A stretch of 64,000 nucleotides of DNA, taken from contig NZ_JWLW01000017.1 in assembly GCF_000808575.1 (NCBI RefSeq), forward strand, positions 210,037 through 274,036, written 5' to 3'. The notes beneath the pieces were generated by a model, which worked only from the letters and a program-made list of their open reading frames with translations, made no database searches and was not told the DNA's origin. Origin of the DNA: Alteromonas marina (lineage in GTDB: Bacteria > Pseudomonadota > Gammaproteobacteria > Enterobacterales > Alteromonadaceae). A program made the position numbers and the translations under genes. Positions 29,999-39,544 of the stretch are shown one piece after another; within the stretch, counting starts at the first letter, position 1; each line of letters begins with the position of its first letter.

Positions 29999-31113
29999 TG
30001 AAGAGAACCACCATAAACCCTAATAAAATAATTTTTCTTCAGCGCATTCATATCGATGGCTGGCTGTTAGTCGGGCTAGTCGTGTTAAGTTGTGTTGGGC
30101 TATTTACTCTGTACTCGGCGTCAGGTCAGGATATGGAGCAAATGGAGCGCCAGTTTATCAGGCTGGGATTTAGCTTTATCGTTATGTTTGGGTTAGCCCA
30201 AGCCCCTTTGGGCGTGTTTAGGTTTTTCTCAACCTATGCCTATGGTGCAGGCCTGCTAATGCTAATTGCCGTATTATTATTTGGTGATATGGGCAAAGGC
30301 GCACAGCGCTGGCTAGATCTGGGCTTTATCCGTTTTCAGCCCTCTGAATTGATGAAGCTTGCCGTGCCTATGATGGTTGCATGGTATATCAGTAAATTCA
30401 CTATGCCCCCACGCACCACCCACATTATCGTTGGGTTTGGTTTGGTGGTCGTGCCCACCATTCTCATTGCAAAGCAGCCCGATCTAGGGACCTCGTTACT
30501 CATCGCCAGTTCAGGTATTTTTGCCATATTCCTAGCAGGTATGAGCTGGCGGCTTATTTCTGTTGTAGGCGGGTTAGTTGGCGCGTTTGCACCTGTTATG
30601 TGGTTCTTTTTAATGAAGGATTATCAAAAACAGCGGGTTCTTACTTTTTTGAACCCGGAAAGCGACCCGCTAGGGTCTGGCTACCACATAATCCAATCTA
30701 AAATTGCCATTGGTTCGGGTGGTGTAGACGGCAAAGGCTGGCTGCAAGGCACGCAATCACAACTCGAGTTTTTACCCGAACGTCATACCGACTTTATCTT
30801 TTCAGTATTCAGCGAAGAGTTTGGTCTTACCGGTGTAATGTGTTTAATGGCAATATACATTTTTATAATTATGCGCGGCCTTATAATTTCTAGCCGAGCA
30901 CAAGACGCCTATGCAAAATTGCTTGGCGGAAGTATTACGCTTACCTTTTTTGTTTATGTGTTTGTAAACATGGGCATGGTGTCCGGATTACTTCCCGTGG
31001 TGGGTGTTCCCCTTCCTCTAGTGAGCTTTGGAGGAACATCTATGGTGACTTTAATGGCAGGTTTTGGCATTCTTATGGCCATTGCCACTCAGAAACGTTT
31101 AATGTCTAGATAA
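29998..31113 (+). CDS. rodA: Peptidoglycan glycosyltransferase RodA
   Basis: 371 residues, about ten membrane helices, SEDS family. Polymerises lipid II in the elongasome with PBP2. Conserved stretches GKGAQRWLDLGFIRFQPSE, KQPDLGTSLLIA, and the C-terminal LPVVGVPLPLVSFGGTSM are all present, including the catalytic Asp region after helix 7 (PERHTDFIFSVFSEEFG). GTG start at 29998 overlaps the mrdA stop by one base. Confidence 0.96.
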   Translation: MKRTTINPNKIIFLQRIHIDGWLLVGLVVLSCVGLFTLYSASGQDMEQMERQFIRLGFSFIVMFGLAQAPLGVFRFFSTYAYGAGLLMLIAVLLFGDMGKGAQRWLDLGFIRFQPSELMKLAVPMMVAWYISKFTMPPRTTHIIVGFGLVVVPTILIAKQPDLGTSLLIASSGIFAIFLAGMSWRLISVVGGLVGAFAPVMWFFLMKDYQKQRVLTFLNPESDPLGSGYHIIQSKIAIGSGGVDGKGWLQGTQSQLEFLPERHTDFIFSVFSEEFGLTGVMCLMAIYIFIIMRGLIISSRAQDAYAKLLGGSITLTFFVYVFVNMGMVSGLLPVVGVPLPLVSFGGTSMVTLMAGFGILMAIATQKRLMSR

Positions 31114-31118
31114 CTTGT

Positions 31119-32141
31119 ATGTTGCAGCGCCTTTTTTCGGTACTTGATTTTGTAAAAGCGGGGTTAGTTAGTGCGGGTCTTGTTAACCAGAATCTGGCAA
31201 ACGGACATTTCTTTCGCTATAGCTCAGCCGTTTTTATAGTTTTGGCATTAGTGGGATGCCAAAGTGCACCTACACAATCTGGTCGCTATACCCAAAAACA
31301 AGACTCAGCGCCTAAGCACGTTGCCAAGAAACCAGAAACACTTGATGCTGTACCAAAATACGAAGCCTACCGCATGTTTAACAGCAGGCCTTACAAGGTA
31401 TTGGGCAAGCACTACACGCCAATGGATAGTGGTAAAGGCTATGAAGAGGTCGGCTATGCCAGTTGGTATGGCCAGAAGTTTCACGGTCACTTAACCTCAA
31501 ATGGCGAAACTTACAATATGTTTGCCATGAGCGCGGCTCACAAAACATTGCCACTGCCCTCTTACGTGCGTGTTACTAACTTGGAAAATAACAAACAAGC
31601 GATCGTCCGCGTTAACGACCGAGGCCCTTTTCACGATGATAGAATTATCGATTTGTCGTATGCAGCCGCAGTAAAACTAGGCTACCACAGCAAAGGCACA
31701 GCGCGAGTCAAACTTGAAGTTATCCACTTTGACGAACAAAACAATGTAACGGTGGGAAACAGTCCAACTGTTACTTACGATGAATACTTGGGTATTGCGG
31801 TAGTACCCGCACCGGCCTTGGCAGCAACTTCACCCACCCCGCCATTAGCCCCCTCTTCGAACACCGCGGATACCAACTCAAGCAGCAGTGAGAAAAGTAG
31901 CAACGCGGTAAGTGATGCGATCTATATTCAAGTTGCTGCGCTTTCAAACGCCGAGAAGGCAAAATCTATCTCTAACGTGCTATCGGCGTTATATCAAATT
32001 CCCGCTCACCTGCCAGTAGCAGATAACATTTATAAACTACAGCTTGGCCCTATCCACGATGAAGCTGTCGTCGCGGAGGTTCTTGAACAATTAAAGCAAA
32101 ATGGCTATCCCAACGCTTACGCGATTACGCAGACCATGTAG
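31119..32141 (+). CDS. rlpA: RlpA-family septal ring lipoprotein (DPBB and SPOR domains)
   Basis: 340 residues. The lipobox LVGC places the lipidated Cys at about residue 47, giving an unusually long pre-lipobox leader; the true start may be later, but no better start codon with a ribosome site is visible. Then a double-psi beta barrel, with YASWYGQKFHGHLTSNGE, NNKQAIVRVNDRGPF and IIDLSYAAA. A Ser/Pro/Thr linker leads to a C-terminal SPOR domain (about 268-338) that binds denuded septal glycan. Pseudomonas RlpA is a lytic transglycosylase; activity here is inferred. Follows rodA by 5 bases. Confidence 0.92.
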   Translation: MLQRLFSVLDFVKAGLVSAGLVNQNLANGHFFRYSSAVFIVLALVGCQSAPTQSGRYTQKQDSAPKHVAKKPETLDAVPKYEAYRMFNSRPYKVLGKHYTPMDSGKGYEEVGYASWYGQKFHGHLTSNGETYNMFAMSAAHKTLPLPSYVRVTNLENNKQAIVRVNDRGPFHDDRIIDLSYAAAVKLGYHSKGTARVKLEVIHFDEQNNVTVGNSPTVTYDEYLGIAVVPAPALAATSPTPPLAPSSNTADTNSSSSEKSSNAVSDAIYIQVAALSNAEKAKSISNVLSALYQIPAHLPVADNIYKLQLGPIHDEAVVAEVLEQLKQNGYPNAYAITQTM

Positions 32142-32459
32142 TTGGTTGGGTTGTCGCACGCTCATAAAAACAACGACATTGTGGCAGCATTGTGTCATTC
32201 AGCAGGCAATATCACGGTTTCTTCGCCTAATACCTACAATCGCGTAAACTTTTTTGATAAAACCTAGTCTTATAAGCAGCCTTTCGTTAAGATCTCTCGT
32301 CACCTCAGCTAATATGTAGGTGAAACAACAGAATTCGGTTACGAACTGGACAAAAGCTAAAATTGGGTAGCCATATTTTGCGGTCATCGTTTCGCGGTCA
32401 TCGCAACAATAGGGTAAGCTTTAACTCACACGGATAAAACGGTCAAAGAAATTAGAACC
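32142..32459. other. 318-base gap before dacA with a short tandem repeat
   Basis: GCGGTCATCG occurs twice in direct order at 32380-32389 and 32394-32403, spaced 14 bases apart, about 60 bases before the dacA start. It could be an operator or chance. The dacA promoter should lie in this stretch. No gene seen. Confidence 0.4.
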
Positions 32460-33644
32460 ATGCTCAGAATAATTCAACGCGCTAAACCGTCATTACTTTC
32501 ATTTGCCTTTTTGGTGATAGGCACATTACTACACACAGCAAATGCTGCCGTAGTCACTCCGCCTGCTCCTTCAGTTGCCGCAGAAGGTTTTCTTCTAACC
32601 GACTTTGAAACGGGTCATGTCATTGCATCTAAAAATGCGGACATGCAGCTTGCTCCTGCGAGCTTAACGAAAATAATGACTATTTATGTTATTGGTAAAG
32701 AACTTCAAGCAGGCAACATTAGTCTTGACGATGAAGTCACCATTTCTGAGAATGCATGGGCGAAAAAATTCCCTGACTCGTCAAAAATGTTTATTGAAGT
32801 AGGTACACAAGTTTCAGTACGTGACTTACTACGTGGCATTGTTGTGCAGTCAGGTAACGACGCCTGTGTTGCTATGGCAGAACACGTAGCAGGTTCGGAA
32901 TCTGCGTTCGCCAGCATGATGAATGCTCATTCAGCATCACTGGGCATGACAAGCTCACACTGGGTAAACGCTCACGGTCTTCACGACCCTGACCACTATA
33001 CTACCCCTCGTGACATGGCGATTCTGTCTCGCGCGCTTATCGCAGAAACACCAGAAATGTACAAGATATATAGCGAGAAGGAATTCACCTACAACGGCAT
33101 CAAGCAATACAACCGCAATAGCCTGTTGTGGGACAAAAGCTTAAACGTTGATGGCATTAAAACTGGCCACACGTCAGATGCGGGCTACAGCCTAATCACC
33201 TCTGCAGAGCAAGGCGGCATGCGTCTCATCTCTGTAGTTATGGGTACTGATAGCGAACGTGCACGTAAAGTTGAAAACAAAAAGCTACTTAAGTATGGCT
33301 TCCGTTTTTACGAGACACTTACGCCATACCAAGCTGGTCATAGTTTCGTTGCTCACCGCATCTATATGGGTGATAGAGAGACAGTAGACCTTGGAATTAA
33401 TCAATCTACCCCCATTACTATTCCACGCGGTCAGGCGGCTAATTTAGAAGCTAACTTCGAACTTGATGACAAGCTTGAAGCACCACTTGCAAAAGGTCAG
33501 GTTGTTGGAAAACTTTATCTACAGCTAGACGGTGAAGATGTGGCAAGCTATCCCCTAGTTACCCTTCAAGAAGTCAAAGAGGGCAGCTTCTTTAATCGCA
33601 TGAAAGACTACATTATGCTTCAGCTAGGATTTGACGACGAGTAA
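32460..33644 (+). CDS. dacA: D-alanyl-D-alanine carboxypeptidase (PBP5)
   Basis: 394 residues. A signal peptide ends near the ANAA sequence at about residue 29. Serine active-site motifs SLTK in APASLTKIMT, SGN in VQSGNDACV and KTG in GIKTGHTS. A C-terminal beta domain and an amphipathic helix (FFNRMKDYIMLQLGF) anchor it to the outer face of the inner membrane. Trims pentapeptides in peptidoglycan. Between rlpA and ybeD, the E. coli order. A strong terminator follows. Confidence 0.96.
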   Translation: MLRIIQRAKPSLLSFAFLVIGTLLHTANAAVVTPPAPSVAAEGFLLTDFETGHVIASKNADMQLAPASLTKIMTIYVIGKELQAGNISLDDEVTISENAWAKKFPDSSKMFIEVGTQVSVRDLLRGIVVQSGNDACVAMAEHVAGSESAFASMMNAHSASLGMTSSHWVNAHGLHDPDHYTTPRDMAILSRALIAETPEMYKIYSEKEFTYNGIKQYNRNSLLWDKSLNVDGIKTGHTSDAGYSLITSAEQGGMRLISVVMGTDSERARKVENKKLLKYGFRFYETLTPYQAGHSFVAHRIYMGDRETVDLGINQSTPITIPRGQAANLEANFELDDKLEAPLAKGQVVGKLYLQLDGEDVASYPLVTLQEVKEGSFFNRMKDYIMLQLGFDDE

Positions 33645-33682
33645 ACACCTTTACTGAATACGTTAAAAAGCTAGTTGTGAAG

Positions 33683-33715
33683 CGGCCAGATTTGTTACAA
33701 TCTGGCCGTTTTTTT
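33683..33715 (+). terminator. Intrinsic terminator after dacA
   Basis: CGGCCAGATT (33683-33692) and AATCTGGCCG (33699-33708) form a 10-bp stem with a 6-base loop, followed by seven T. Confidence 0.93.
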
Positions 33716-33745
33716 ATATGATATTTTAAGTACCAAGGATATCGC

Positions 33746-34009
33746 ATGGATACCCGTTTCGACGAATTACTAGATTTTCCAACAAACCAAACGTTTAAAG
33801 TCATGGGCGTTGCTCATGAAGACCTACCTCAACAGGTAGTGAGCTGCCTTCAGCAACATGCGCCAGGCGATTACTCGCCTAACGTAAAACCAAGTAGTAA
33901 AGGTACTTACCACTCGGTTTCTATCAGTGTGCGTGTAACCAGTAAAGAGCACATGGAAACCATTTACACTGAACTTGCCAAATTAGAGCTGGTTAGGGTT
34001 GTACTTTAA
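33746..34009 (+). CDS. ybeD: DUF493 (YbeD-family) protein
   Basis: 87 residues, as in E. coli YbeD. A small ferredoxin-like fold of unknown regulatory role; family features are [13 protein letters not shown] near the start, then [23 protein letters not shown] and the ending LVRVVL. Its position between dacA and lipB is strongly conserved in gammaproteobacteria. Its stop codon abuts the lipB GTG start with no gap. Confidence 0.95.
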   Translation: MDTRFDELLDFPTNQTFKVMGVAHEDLPQQVVSCLQQHAPGDYSPNVKPSSKGTYHSVSISVRVTSKEHMETIYTELAKLELVRVVL

Positions 34010-34681
34010 GTGAATGAGCAGTCGATAACGTCTGACGCGACCGGCGTTATAGTGCGTCAGTTAGGGCGTCAGCCGTATGAGCCTATCTTCGAGGCAATGA
34101 AGCGCTTTACCGATGAGCGCGACCAAAACACCCAAGATGAAATTTGGCTTGTTGAACACGATGCTGTCTTTACGCAAGGACAAGCAGGCAAAGCTGAACA
34201 CATACTTATGCCTGGTGATATTCCTGTTGTTCAGGTTGACCGAGGCGGCCAAGTAACCTATCACGGTCCAGGCCAACAAGTTATTTATCTGATGCTAAAC
34301 ATTAAGCGCAGAAAGCTAGGTGTTCGCCATTTAGTCACTGCTATGGAAGAAGCGGTGGTCGGACTACTTGGAAAATACGGCGTAACCGCGTATCCAAAGC
34401 CCGATGCGCCTGGCGTATACGTCGATGAGAAGAAAGTTTGTTCATTAGGTTTAAGAATACGTAATGGCTGCTCGTTTCATGGCTTAGCTTTAAATGTTAA
34501 TATGGATCTATCACCGTTTCAGCGCATTAATCCTTGCGGTTATGCAGGTATGGAAATGATCGATACCGCGCGCCTCAATGGTCCGACTACGCTTGAAACC
34601 GCTGGTAATGAATTAACGCATTTGTTGCTAGAAGCGCTTTCCATTGCACAGCCAACATACAAAGAAGGTTTTGATGAGTAA
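34010..34681 (+). CDS. lipB: Octanoyl-(acyl-carrier-protein) protein transferase
   Basis: 223 residues. Moves octanoyl groups from ACP to lipoyl domains, the first step of lipoate synthesis. Motifs [14 protein letters not shown], the catalytic Lys and Cys in [17 protein letters not shown], and the NPCGYAGM segment are intact. GTG start directly after ybeD. Overlaps the start of lipA by 8 bases. Confidence 0.96.
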   Translation: MNEQSITSDATGVIVRQLGRQPYEPIFEAMKRFTDERDQNTQDEIWLVEHDAVFTQGQAGKAEHILMPGDIPVVQVDRGGQVTYHGPGQQVIYLMLNIKRRKLGVRHLVTAMEEAVVGLLGKYGVTAYPKPDAPGVYVDEKKVCSLGLRIRNGCSFHGLALNVNMDLSPFQRINPCGYAGMEMIDTARLNGPTTLETAGNELTHLLLEALSIAQPTYKEGFDE

Positions 34682-35636
34682 TGCACGACCTCAAGCGGGG
34701 GTAAAACTCCGTGATGATGAAAAAGTAAAACACATTCCCGTCACTATTATTCCTACTGAAAAGGAAGAAATGCTGCGCAAGCCGGAGTGGATTAAAATCA
34801 AGCTTCCTCGTACTACCGAGAAAATTGATCACATCAAACAGACACTTCGCAAAAACAACCTTCACTCTGTTTGTGAAGAAGCAAGCTGTCCTAACCTTGC
34901 CGAGTGTTTCAACCACGGTACAGCCACCTTTATGATTCTTGGTGATATTTGTACCCGTCGTTGTCCTTTCTGTGACGTAGCCCACGGTAAACCCCTTCCT
35001 CCTAATGCAGAAGAGCCTGAGAAGCTGGCTAAAACCATTGCAGAAATGAATTTGCGCTATGTGGTTATTACTTCTGTTGACCGCGATGACCTTCGCGACG
35101 GTGGCGCTCAGCATTTCGTAGATTGTATTAACGCCATTCGCGAACACAGTCCAACAACGACAATCGAAGTATTAGTACCCGATTTTCGTGGACGTATGGA
35201 TCGTGCACTTGAGATTTTCAAAAACGGCGTGCCTGATGTGTTCAACCACAACTTAGAGACGATCCCGCGTTTATACCGTGAATGTCGCCCTGGCGCGAAT
35301 TACCAATGGTCGTTGGATTTGCTCAAGAAGTTTAAAGCGCAACACCCTGACGTGATGACCAAATCTGGTCTGATGATGGGCATGGGCGAAGAGAACGAAG
35401 AAATTCAAGGCGTACTTGATGACCTACGCGCTCACAATGTGGACATGCTTACGCTGGGTCAATACCTTCAGCCAAGCCGTCACCACTACCCGGTTAAGCG
35501 CTACGTACACCCTAAGGAATTCGACGCCCTAGGTGACTATGCAAAAGAAATTGGTTTCACGCATGCAGCATGCGGCCCTATGGTGCGCTCTAGCTACCAT
35601 GCAGACCAACAAGCAGCGGGTAAAGAAGTCAAGTAG
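34674..35636 (+). CDS. lipA: Lipoyl synthase
   Basis: 320 residues. Radical-SAM enzyme that inserts two sulfurs into octanoyl chains. The auxiliary cluster [12 protein letters not shown], the radical-[11 protein letters not shown], and the C-terminal RSSYHAD serine ligand are all present. I chose the ATG at 34674 (MSNARP) over the upstream one at 34644 because AAGAAGG lies just before it and the length then matches E. coli (321). Last gene of the cluster; a terminator follows. Confidence 0.97.
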   Translation: MSNARPQAGVKLRDDEKVKHIPVTIIPTEKEEMLRKPEWIKIKLPRTTEKIDHIKQTLRKNNLHSVCEEASCPNLAECFNHGTATFMILGDICTRRCPFCDVAHGKPLPPNAEEPEKLAKTIAEMNLRYVVITSVDRDDLRDGGAQHFVDCINAIREHSPTTTIEVLVPDFRGRMDRALEIFKNGVPDVFNHNLETIPRLYRECRPGANYQWSLDLLKKFKAQHPDVMTKSGLMMGMGEENEEIQGVLDDLRAHNVDMLTLGQYLQPSRHHYPVKRYVHPKEFDALGDYAKEIGFTHAACGPMVRSSYHADQQAAGKEVK

Positions 35637-35691
35637 TACCGAACTTAAGCAAAAGGCTCAGCCTAGCGCTGATAAAAAGTTGATACAGAAT

Positions 35692-35718
35692 AAAAGCGGT
35701 GATCTTCACCGCTTTTTT
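35692..35718 (+). terminator. Intrinsic terminator after lipA
   Basis: AAAAGCGGTGA (35692-35702) and TCACCGCTTTT (35706-35716) form an 11-bp stem with a 3-base loop and a six-T run. Confidence 0.93.
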
Positions 35719-35825
35719 GTGCCTTCGTATTTCAGGGTGACAAACCCGTGGGTATTGTTAGAATGCCCGTCAATTACGCTATTCCCTTTTGAAAAGTATT
35801 CCCAAATTAAGGGTAAGGTCATTTC

Positions 35826-36833
35826 ATGCGCAAACATATATATATTGCCTATACAGGTGGAACTATTGGTATGAAGCCGTCTAAGCAAGGCTACGTACCC
35901 GCTGCAGGCTTCTTGTCAGACACACTGAAAAAGATGCCGGAGTTTCACCGCTCTGAAATGCCCCTTTTTACCCTGCATGAATACGATAATCTTATCGATT
36001 CATCAGACATGGATCCGTCTGACTGGCAGCGTATTGCCGATGATATCGCCGACAACTACGACAAGTACGATGGCTTCATTATTTTGCACGGTACAGACAC
36101 CATGGCATACACCGCCTCGGCGTTGAGTTTCATGCTTGAGGATTTGTCAAAACCTGTCATTGTAACCGGTTCTCAAATTCCACTGGCAGAGCTTCGCTCA
36201 GATGGTCAAGTCAACCTTCTAAACGCGTTATACGTTGCCGCGAACTTTCCCATTGCCGAAGTTGGACTGTTCTTCAACAACAGACTACTTCGTGGCAACC
36301 GCAGCCGTAAAGTAGATGCAGATGGGTTCAGTGCCTTTGACTCCCCTAACTTTCCTCCACTGTTAGAAGCTGGCATTAACATTCGTCTGAAGGCCGGTGA
36401 ATTAGCGAAGAGACCAAATAACACCTTAACGGTATCGAAAGTCAAAGCCCAACCGATCGGCATGGTTAGTTTGTATCCAGGTATTGCGCCAGAGGTCATT
36501 AAAAACACGCTACAGCAGCCGGTGAATGCACTGATTTTACTGAGCTATGGTGTGGGCAATGCACCTCAGAACCCTGAGCTTATTGCACAGTTAAAATACG
36601 CAAAAGCCAGGGAAATTCCTGTTTTGAACTGTACCCAGTGTATGCGCGGTCGCGTAAACATGGGTGGATATGCCACTGGCCATGGTTTGCAAGAAGTAGG
36701 AGTTTTATCGGGTAGCGATATGACGCCCGAGGCTGCCCTCGCGAAACTGCACTACTTATTGAGTAAAGGGCTTCCTTTTGAGGAAATAAGCCATCTATTA
36801 ACGCAAAACTTGCGTGGCGAATTAAGCGATTAA
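35826..36833 (+). CDS. ansA: L-asparaginase, cytoplasmic type I
   Basis: 335 residues, close to E. coli AnsA (338). No signal peptide. Active-site motifs AYTGGTIGM (first Thr) and LHGTDTMAYTASALS (second Thr with Asp-Thr pair) are present. Converts L-asparagine to aspartate and ammonia. It has its own start region after the lipA terminator and ends 41 bases before the DUF2797 gene, likely a two-gene unit. Confidence 0.95.
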   Translation: MRKHIYIAYTGGTIGMKPSKQGYVPAAGFLSDTLKKMPEFHRSEMPLFTLHEYDNLIDSSDMDPSDWQRIADDIADNYDKYDGFIILHGTDTMAYTASALSFMLEDLSKPVIVTGSQIPLAELRSDGQVNLLNALYVAANFPIAEVGLFFNNRLLRGNRSRKVDADGFSAFDSPNFPPLLEAGINIRLKAGELAKRPNNTLTVSKVKAQPIGMVSLYPGIAPEVIKNTLQQPVNALILLSYGVGNAPQNPELIAQLKYAKAREIPVLNCTQCMRGRVNMGGYATGHGLQEVGVLSGSDMTPEAALAKLHYLLSKGLPFEEISHLLTQNLRGELSD

Positions 36834-36874
36834 CAGCGTTACAAATAAAGTATTTAAGAAAAAGGTTTCAACAA

Positions 36875-37714
36875 GTGACAACAACATATTCGGGTATGCT
36901 AAAAAAAATGCGTACCACCGCTGATGAAAACAATACCGTGCACTACTCGCTTCCAATTGGTGATGAGTTGGTAGATATCAATTCTCTTATCGGCAAGGAA
37001 CTAACGGTAACCTATTCTGGTGAAATCAACTGTGTTCACTGCAACCGCAAAACCAAAAAAAGCTTCAACCAGGGATACTGCTACCCGTGTTTGATATCTC
37101 TGGCGCAATGCGATAGCTGCATCATTAAGCCAGAAAAGTGCCATTACCACGAGGGGACGTGCAGAGAGCCTCAGTGGGGCGAAGAACATTGTTTTAGCGA
37201 GCATTTTGTTTATTTGGCTAACACAGGTACGGTAAAAGTGGGCATCACTCGTCAAGTCACTGAAGGCGTGTCTACGCGATGGATGGATCAAGGGGCTACG
37301 CAAGCTACCGTAATGCTGCGAGTTCCTGACAGGCTTACCAGTGGTTTGGTTGAAACGTTATGCAAGGATCACATTGCAGATAAAACCAATTGGCGAACAA
37401 TGTTAAAGGGCAAACCTGACGAGGTTGATTTAGAACAGGTCAAAACCGAATTAATGGGTAAAATTGAAAGTGAGTTAGAAGCGCTGAAGCAAGAAAAAGG
37501 GCTTCAAGCAGTATCAGAAGTGACTACGCCTATCCATGATATTCATTACCCTGTTGAAGATTATCCGGTAAAGATAAAATCTTTAAACTTAGATAAGACA
37601 CCGTCATTTACTGGTGTATTGCAAGGTATCAAAGGGCAATACTGGATGCTAGATGGCGATCGCGTTATTAATATCAGGAAGTTCGCTGGTTATAATGTAG
37701 ACCTATCTTTCTAG
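36875..37714 (+). CDS. DUF2797 zinc-ribbon protein
   Basis: 279 residues. The N-terminal part has a set of Cys/His pairs: CVHC (about 50-53), CYPC, CDSC, CHYH and a later CREP, compatible with two zinc sites. The core FVYLANTGTVKVGITRQ resembles the beta-hairpin opening of GIY-YIG or T5orf172-type nuclease domains (my inference from pattern). The family PF10977 (DUF2797) is widespread in gammaproteobacteria with no firm function. GTG start at 36875 with AAAAAGG upstream. After ansA, with a hairpin downstream. Confidence 0.82.
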   Translation: MTTTYSGMLKKMRTTADENNTVHYSLPIGDELVDINSLIGKELTVTYSGEINCVHCNRKTKKSFNQGYCYPCLISLAQCDSCIIKPEKCHYHEGTCREPQWGEEHCFSEHFVYLANTGTVKVGITRQVTEGVSTRWMDQGATQATVMLRVPDRLTSGLVETLCKDHIADKTNWRTMLKGKPDEVDLEQVKTELMGKIESELEALKQEKGLQAVSEVTTPIHDIHYPVEDYPVKIKSLNLDKTPSFTGVLQGIKGQYWMLDGDRVINIRKFAGYNVDLSF

Positions 37715-37724
37715 GTTAAATGTT

Positions 37725-37762
37725 AGGGTCTTATTTTAGCTTACTTATAAAAATAAGACCCT
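37725..37762. terminator. Hairpin between DUF2797 and nitroreductase genes
   Basis: AGGGTCTTATTTT (37725-37737) pairs perfectly with AAAATAAGACCCT (37750-37762). The tail is TTGTT on the plus strand, a weak T-run. Probably the shared terminator of two convergent genes. Confidence 0.65.
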
Positions 37763-37814
37763 TGTTACCCGCCGCTAGCTATCTAATGCGGCAGTTTATT
37801 CGAATAGGTATCAA

Positions 37815-38366
37815 CTACTGCCAGAATTCAAAGTAGTCGTTACTATTTCTTTGCGGTTTAGGTGCAGGCTCAAACGCTGGTGTTCCTAAATATAAGAAAC
37901 CTACCAGCTCGTCTTCTTCACTTAAACCTAATCCGTTTCTTACCGTTTCACAGTGTGCGTAACCACCGGTGCGCCACATGCCGTTAAACCCTTGTGCTAC
38001 TGCTGCCATTTGCATCGCCATTACGCCACAGCTTGCTGACGCTATCTGCTCAACACGCGGTACCTTTTCATGTTCCACATACTTTGCGATGGCTACGATA
38101 ACCATAGGTGCGCGGTGAGGAAGCTGCACGGCACGTTCAATTTCTTTCTGCGACTTTTCATTTTCAATAGCGGATTGCTCATAGAGTGCACCTAGCTTAT
38201 CCAGCCCTTTTCCTGTGCACACAATAAAACGCCACGGAGTAAGACAAGCATGGTCTGGGGCACGTAGTGCAGCCTGCATAATATTTTCTAAGGCATCACC
38301 ACTAGGTGCTGGCGCTTCCAATCGAGGCTGAGAACTTCTGTTGAGTAACAATGTTAATGCGTCCAT
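37815..38366 (-). CDS. NAD(P)H nitroreductase, YdjA-like
   Basis: 183 residues, matching E. coli YdjA (183). FMN-dependent nitroreductase fold; RSSQPRLEAPAP at the start, AALRAPDHACLTPWRF in the flavin site and ASCGVMAMQMAAVAQGFNG in the core are family-typical. Physiological substrate unknown. Convergent with the DUF2797 gene; about 170 bases separate it from the DoxX gene. Confidence 0.88.
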   Translation of the reverse strand: MDALTLLLNRSSQPRLEAPAPSGDALENIMQAALRAPDHACLTPWRFIVCTGKGLDKLGALYEQSAIENEKSQKEIERAVQLPHRAPMVIVAIAKYVEHEKVPRVEQIASASCGVMAMQMAAVAQGFNGMWRTGGYAHCETVRNGLGLSEEDELVGFLYLGTPAFEPAPKPQRNSNDYFEFWQ

Positions 38367-38487
38367 TTACGTCCCTACTTTTTTTTTCGCGTTGCTGTTA
38401 TCACGCTTCGATTTTCATAATCAAGATAAGCGTGCCAACAACAATGATTTACCTAAACTGAATGCTAGATCCTACGGTTCATAAACG

Positions 38488-38514
38488 AAAAAGACCAGAA
38501 AATTCCGGCCTTTT
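38488..38514 (-). terminator. Probable terminator of the DoxX gene
   Basis: On the minus strand AAAGGCCGGAA pairs, with two G-T wobbles, with TTCTGGTCTTT, followed by a T-run. It lies 20-45 bases past the stop codon at 38535. Confidence 0.65.
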
Positions 38515-38534
38515 GTACAGCAAATGGAGCGTTC

Positions 38535-39146
38535 CTAGTTACTTTTAGAACCCATGGCTTTATTCACATAGTAATCGACACTAAAGAAGCGTCCACCACC
38601 ATAGATAAACAAAACTAAAAGCATAATAAAATAGGTAGCAGCGAATTCGATGCCGTTGTTAAGTACCACAAAGTTACCGCTGGAAGTAAGCCAGTCATAA
38701 TGGCCATGCTCTTGTAACAATGATTTAGCCGCCGCCAGCTTTTCTGGCGCAGCCATTATGTTTTCATTCGTTAAGATTGTACCGTCGGCTAGCCATGAAG
38801 ACGCATCAGCAATAGCAAGCCACCCATTCTTAGCGTGAACACTCACCATGGCGACTATCATGGTTACCATTAACGGAATACTCACCAAGCGCGTCAATGC
38901 ACCCAATAACAATAGAACACCGCCCACGAGTTCTGCAGCTGTAGCTAAGAACGCCATTACCAAAGGCATTGGTAAACCAAGCCCATAATCATCGTTACCA
39001 AACCAATCTACAATACTGTCGAAACTGGATGCTTTATTCCAGCCAGCCTGTATCATCACTGGTGCTAAATACACGCGCAATAAAAGTAAAGGAATGCCAT
39101 CTGCCACTTGCAGTCGGGCTACGATTTGTTGGTAAATGTGTGTCAT
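38535..39146 (-). CDS. DoxX-family membrane protein
   Basis: 203 residues, four or five membrane helices. The pattern LLLRVYLAPVMIQAGWNK, AFLATAAELVGGVLLLLGALTRL and the C-terminal YFIMLLVLFIYGGGRFFS fits the DoxX/SURF4 family. Some members support thiosulfate or quinone reactions, but most are undefined. A soluble insertion of about 60 residues between helices 3 and 4 is longer than in minimal DoxX proteins. Divergent from the small gene at 39191 by 44 bases. Confidence 0.85.
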   Translation of the reverse strand: MTHIYQQIVARLQVADGIPLLLLRVYLAPVMIQAGWNKASSFDSIVDWFGNDDYGLGLPMPLVMAFLATAAELVGGVLLLLGALTRLVSIPLMVTMIVAMVSVHAKNGWLAIADASSWLADGTILTNENIMAAPEKLAAAKSLLQEHGHYDWLTSSGNFVVLNNGIEFAATYFIMLLVLFIYGGGRFFSVDYYVNKAMGSKSN

Positions 39147-39190
39147 TGTTTTGCCTACTTTGTGTGATTAAGAAATAAGAACGGCACTTT

Positions 39191-39382
39191 ATGAAAAAAA
39201 TTTCATCGCGCGAAAATAAGCCCTCACCGTTTTTACGACTAATGAAAAAGGGTCATGGAAAAACCGGCTATAAAGCAAAGAATGGAAAATTTCTTATGAC
39301 GATGAGCGAGGATAATCACAAACGTATTGCCTCCCTCATTCAAAAGTGGCTGGAACAAGACGAAAAAAAGAACGCAGAATAA
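39191..39382 (+). CDS. Small basic protein of unknown function
   Basis: 63 residues, family not recognised. It reads KPSPFLRLMKKGHGKTGYKA then a charged helix (DNHKRIASLIQKWLEQDEKKN). Lys-rich N-terminus and acidic C-terminus; no membrane helix. Ribosome site is weak. Its 44-base spacing from the divergent DoxX gene makes a real transcript plausible. Possible annotation artefact. Confidence 0.5.
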   Translation: MKKISSRENKPSPFLRLMKKGHGKTGYKAKNGKFLMTMSEDNHKRIASLIQKWLEQDEKKNAE

Positions 39383-39544
39383 AAGTCATGGTAAGTCGTC
39401 GAAAACAAAGACACTCACAAAAAATTACAATTAAGTTCGCGATCTTACTCGATTTAGGTAACATAATAGAATGCAGTACGTGAGTAAGGTATGCCTGATC
39501 TATCTTGCTCTGGTTAGTTAATTCAAAAAAAGGTAGTGATTAAA

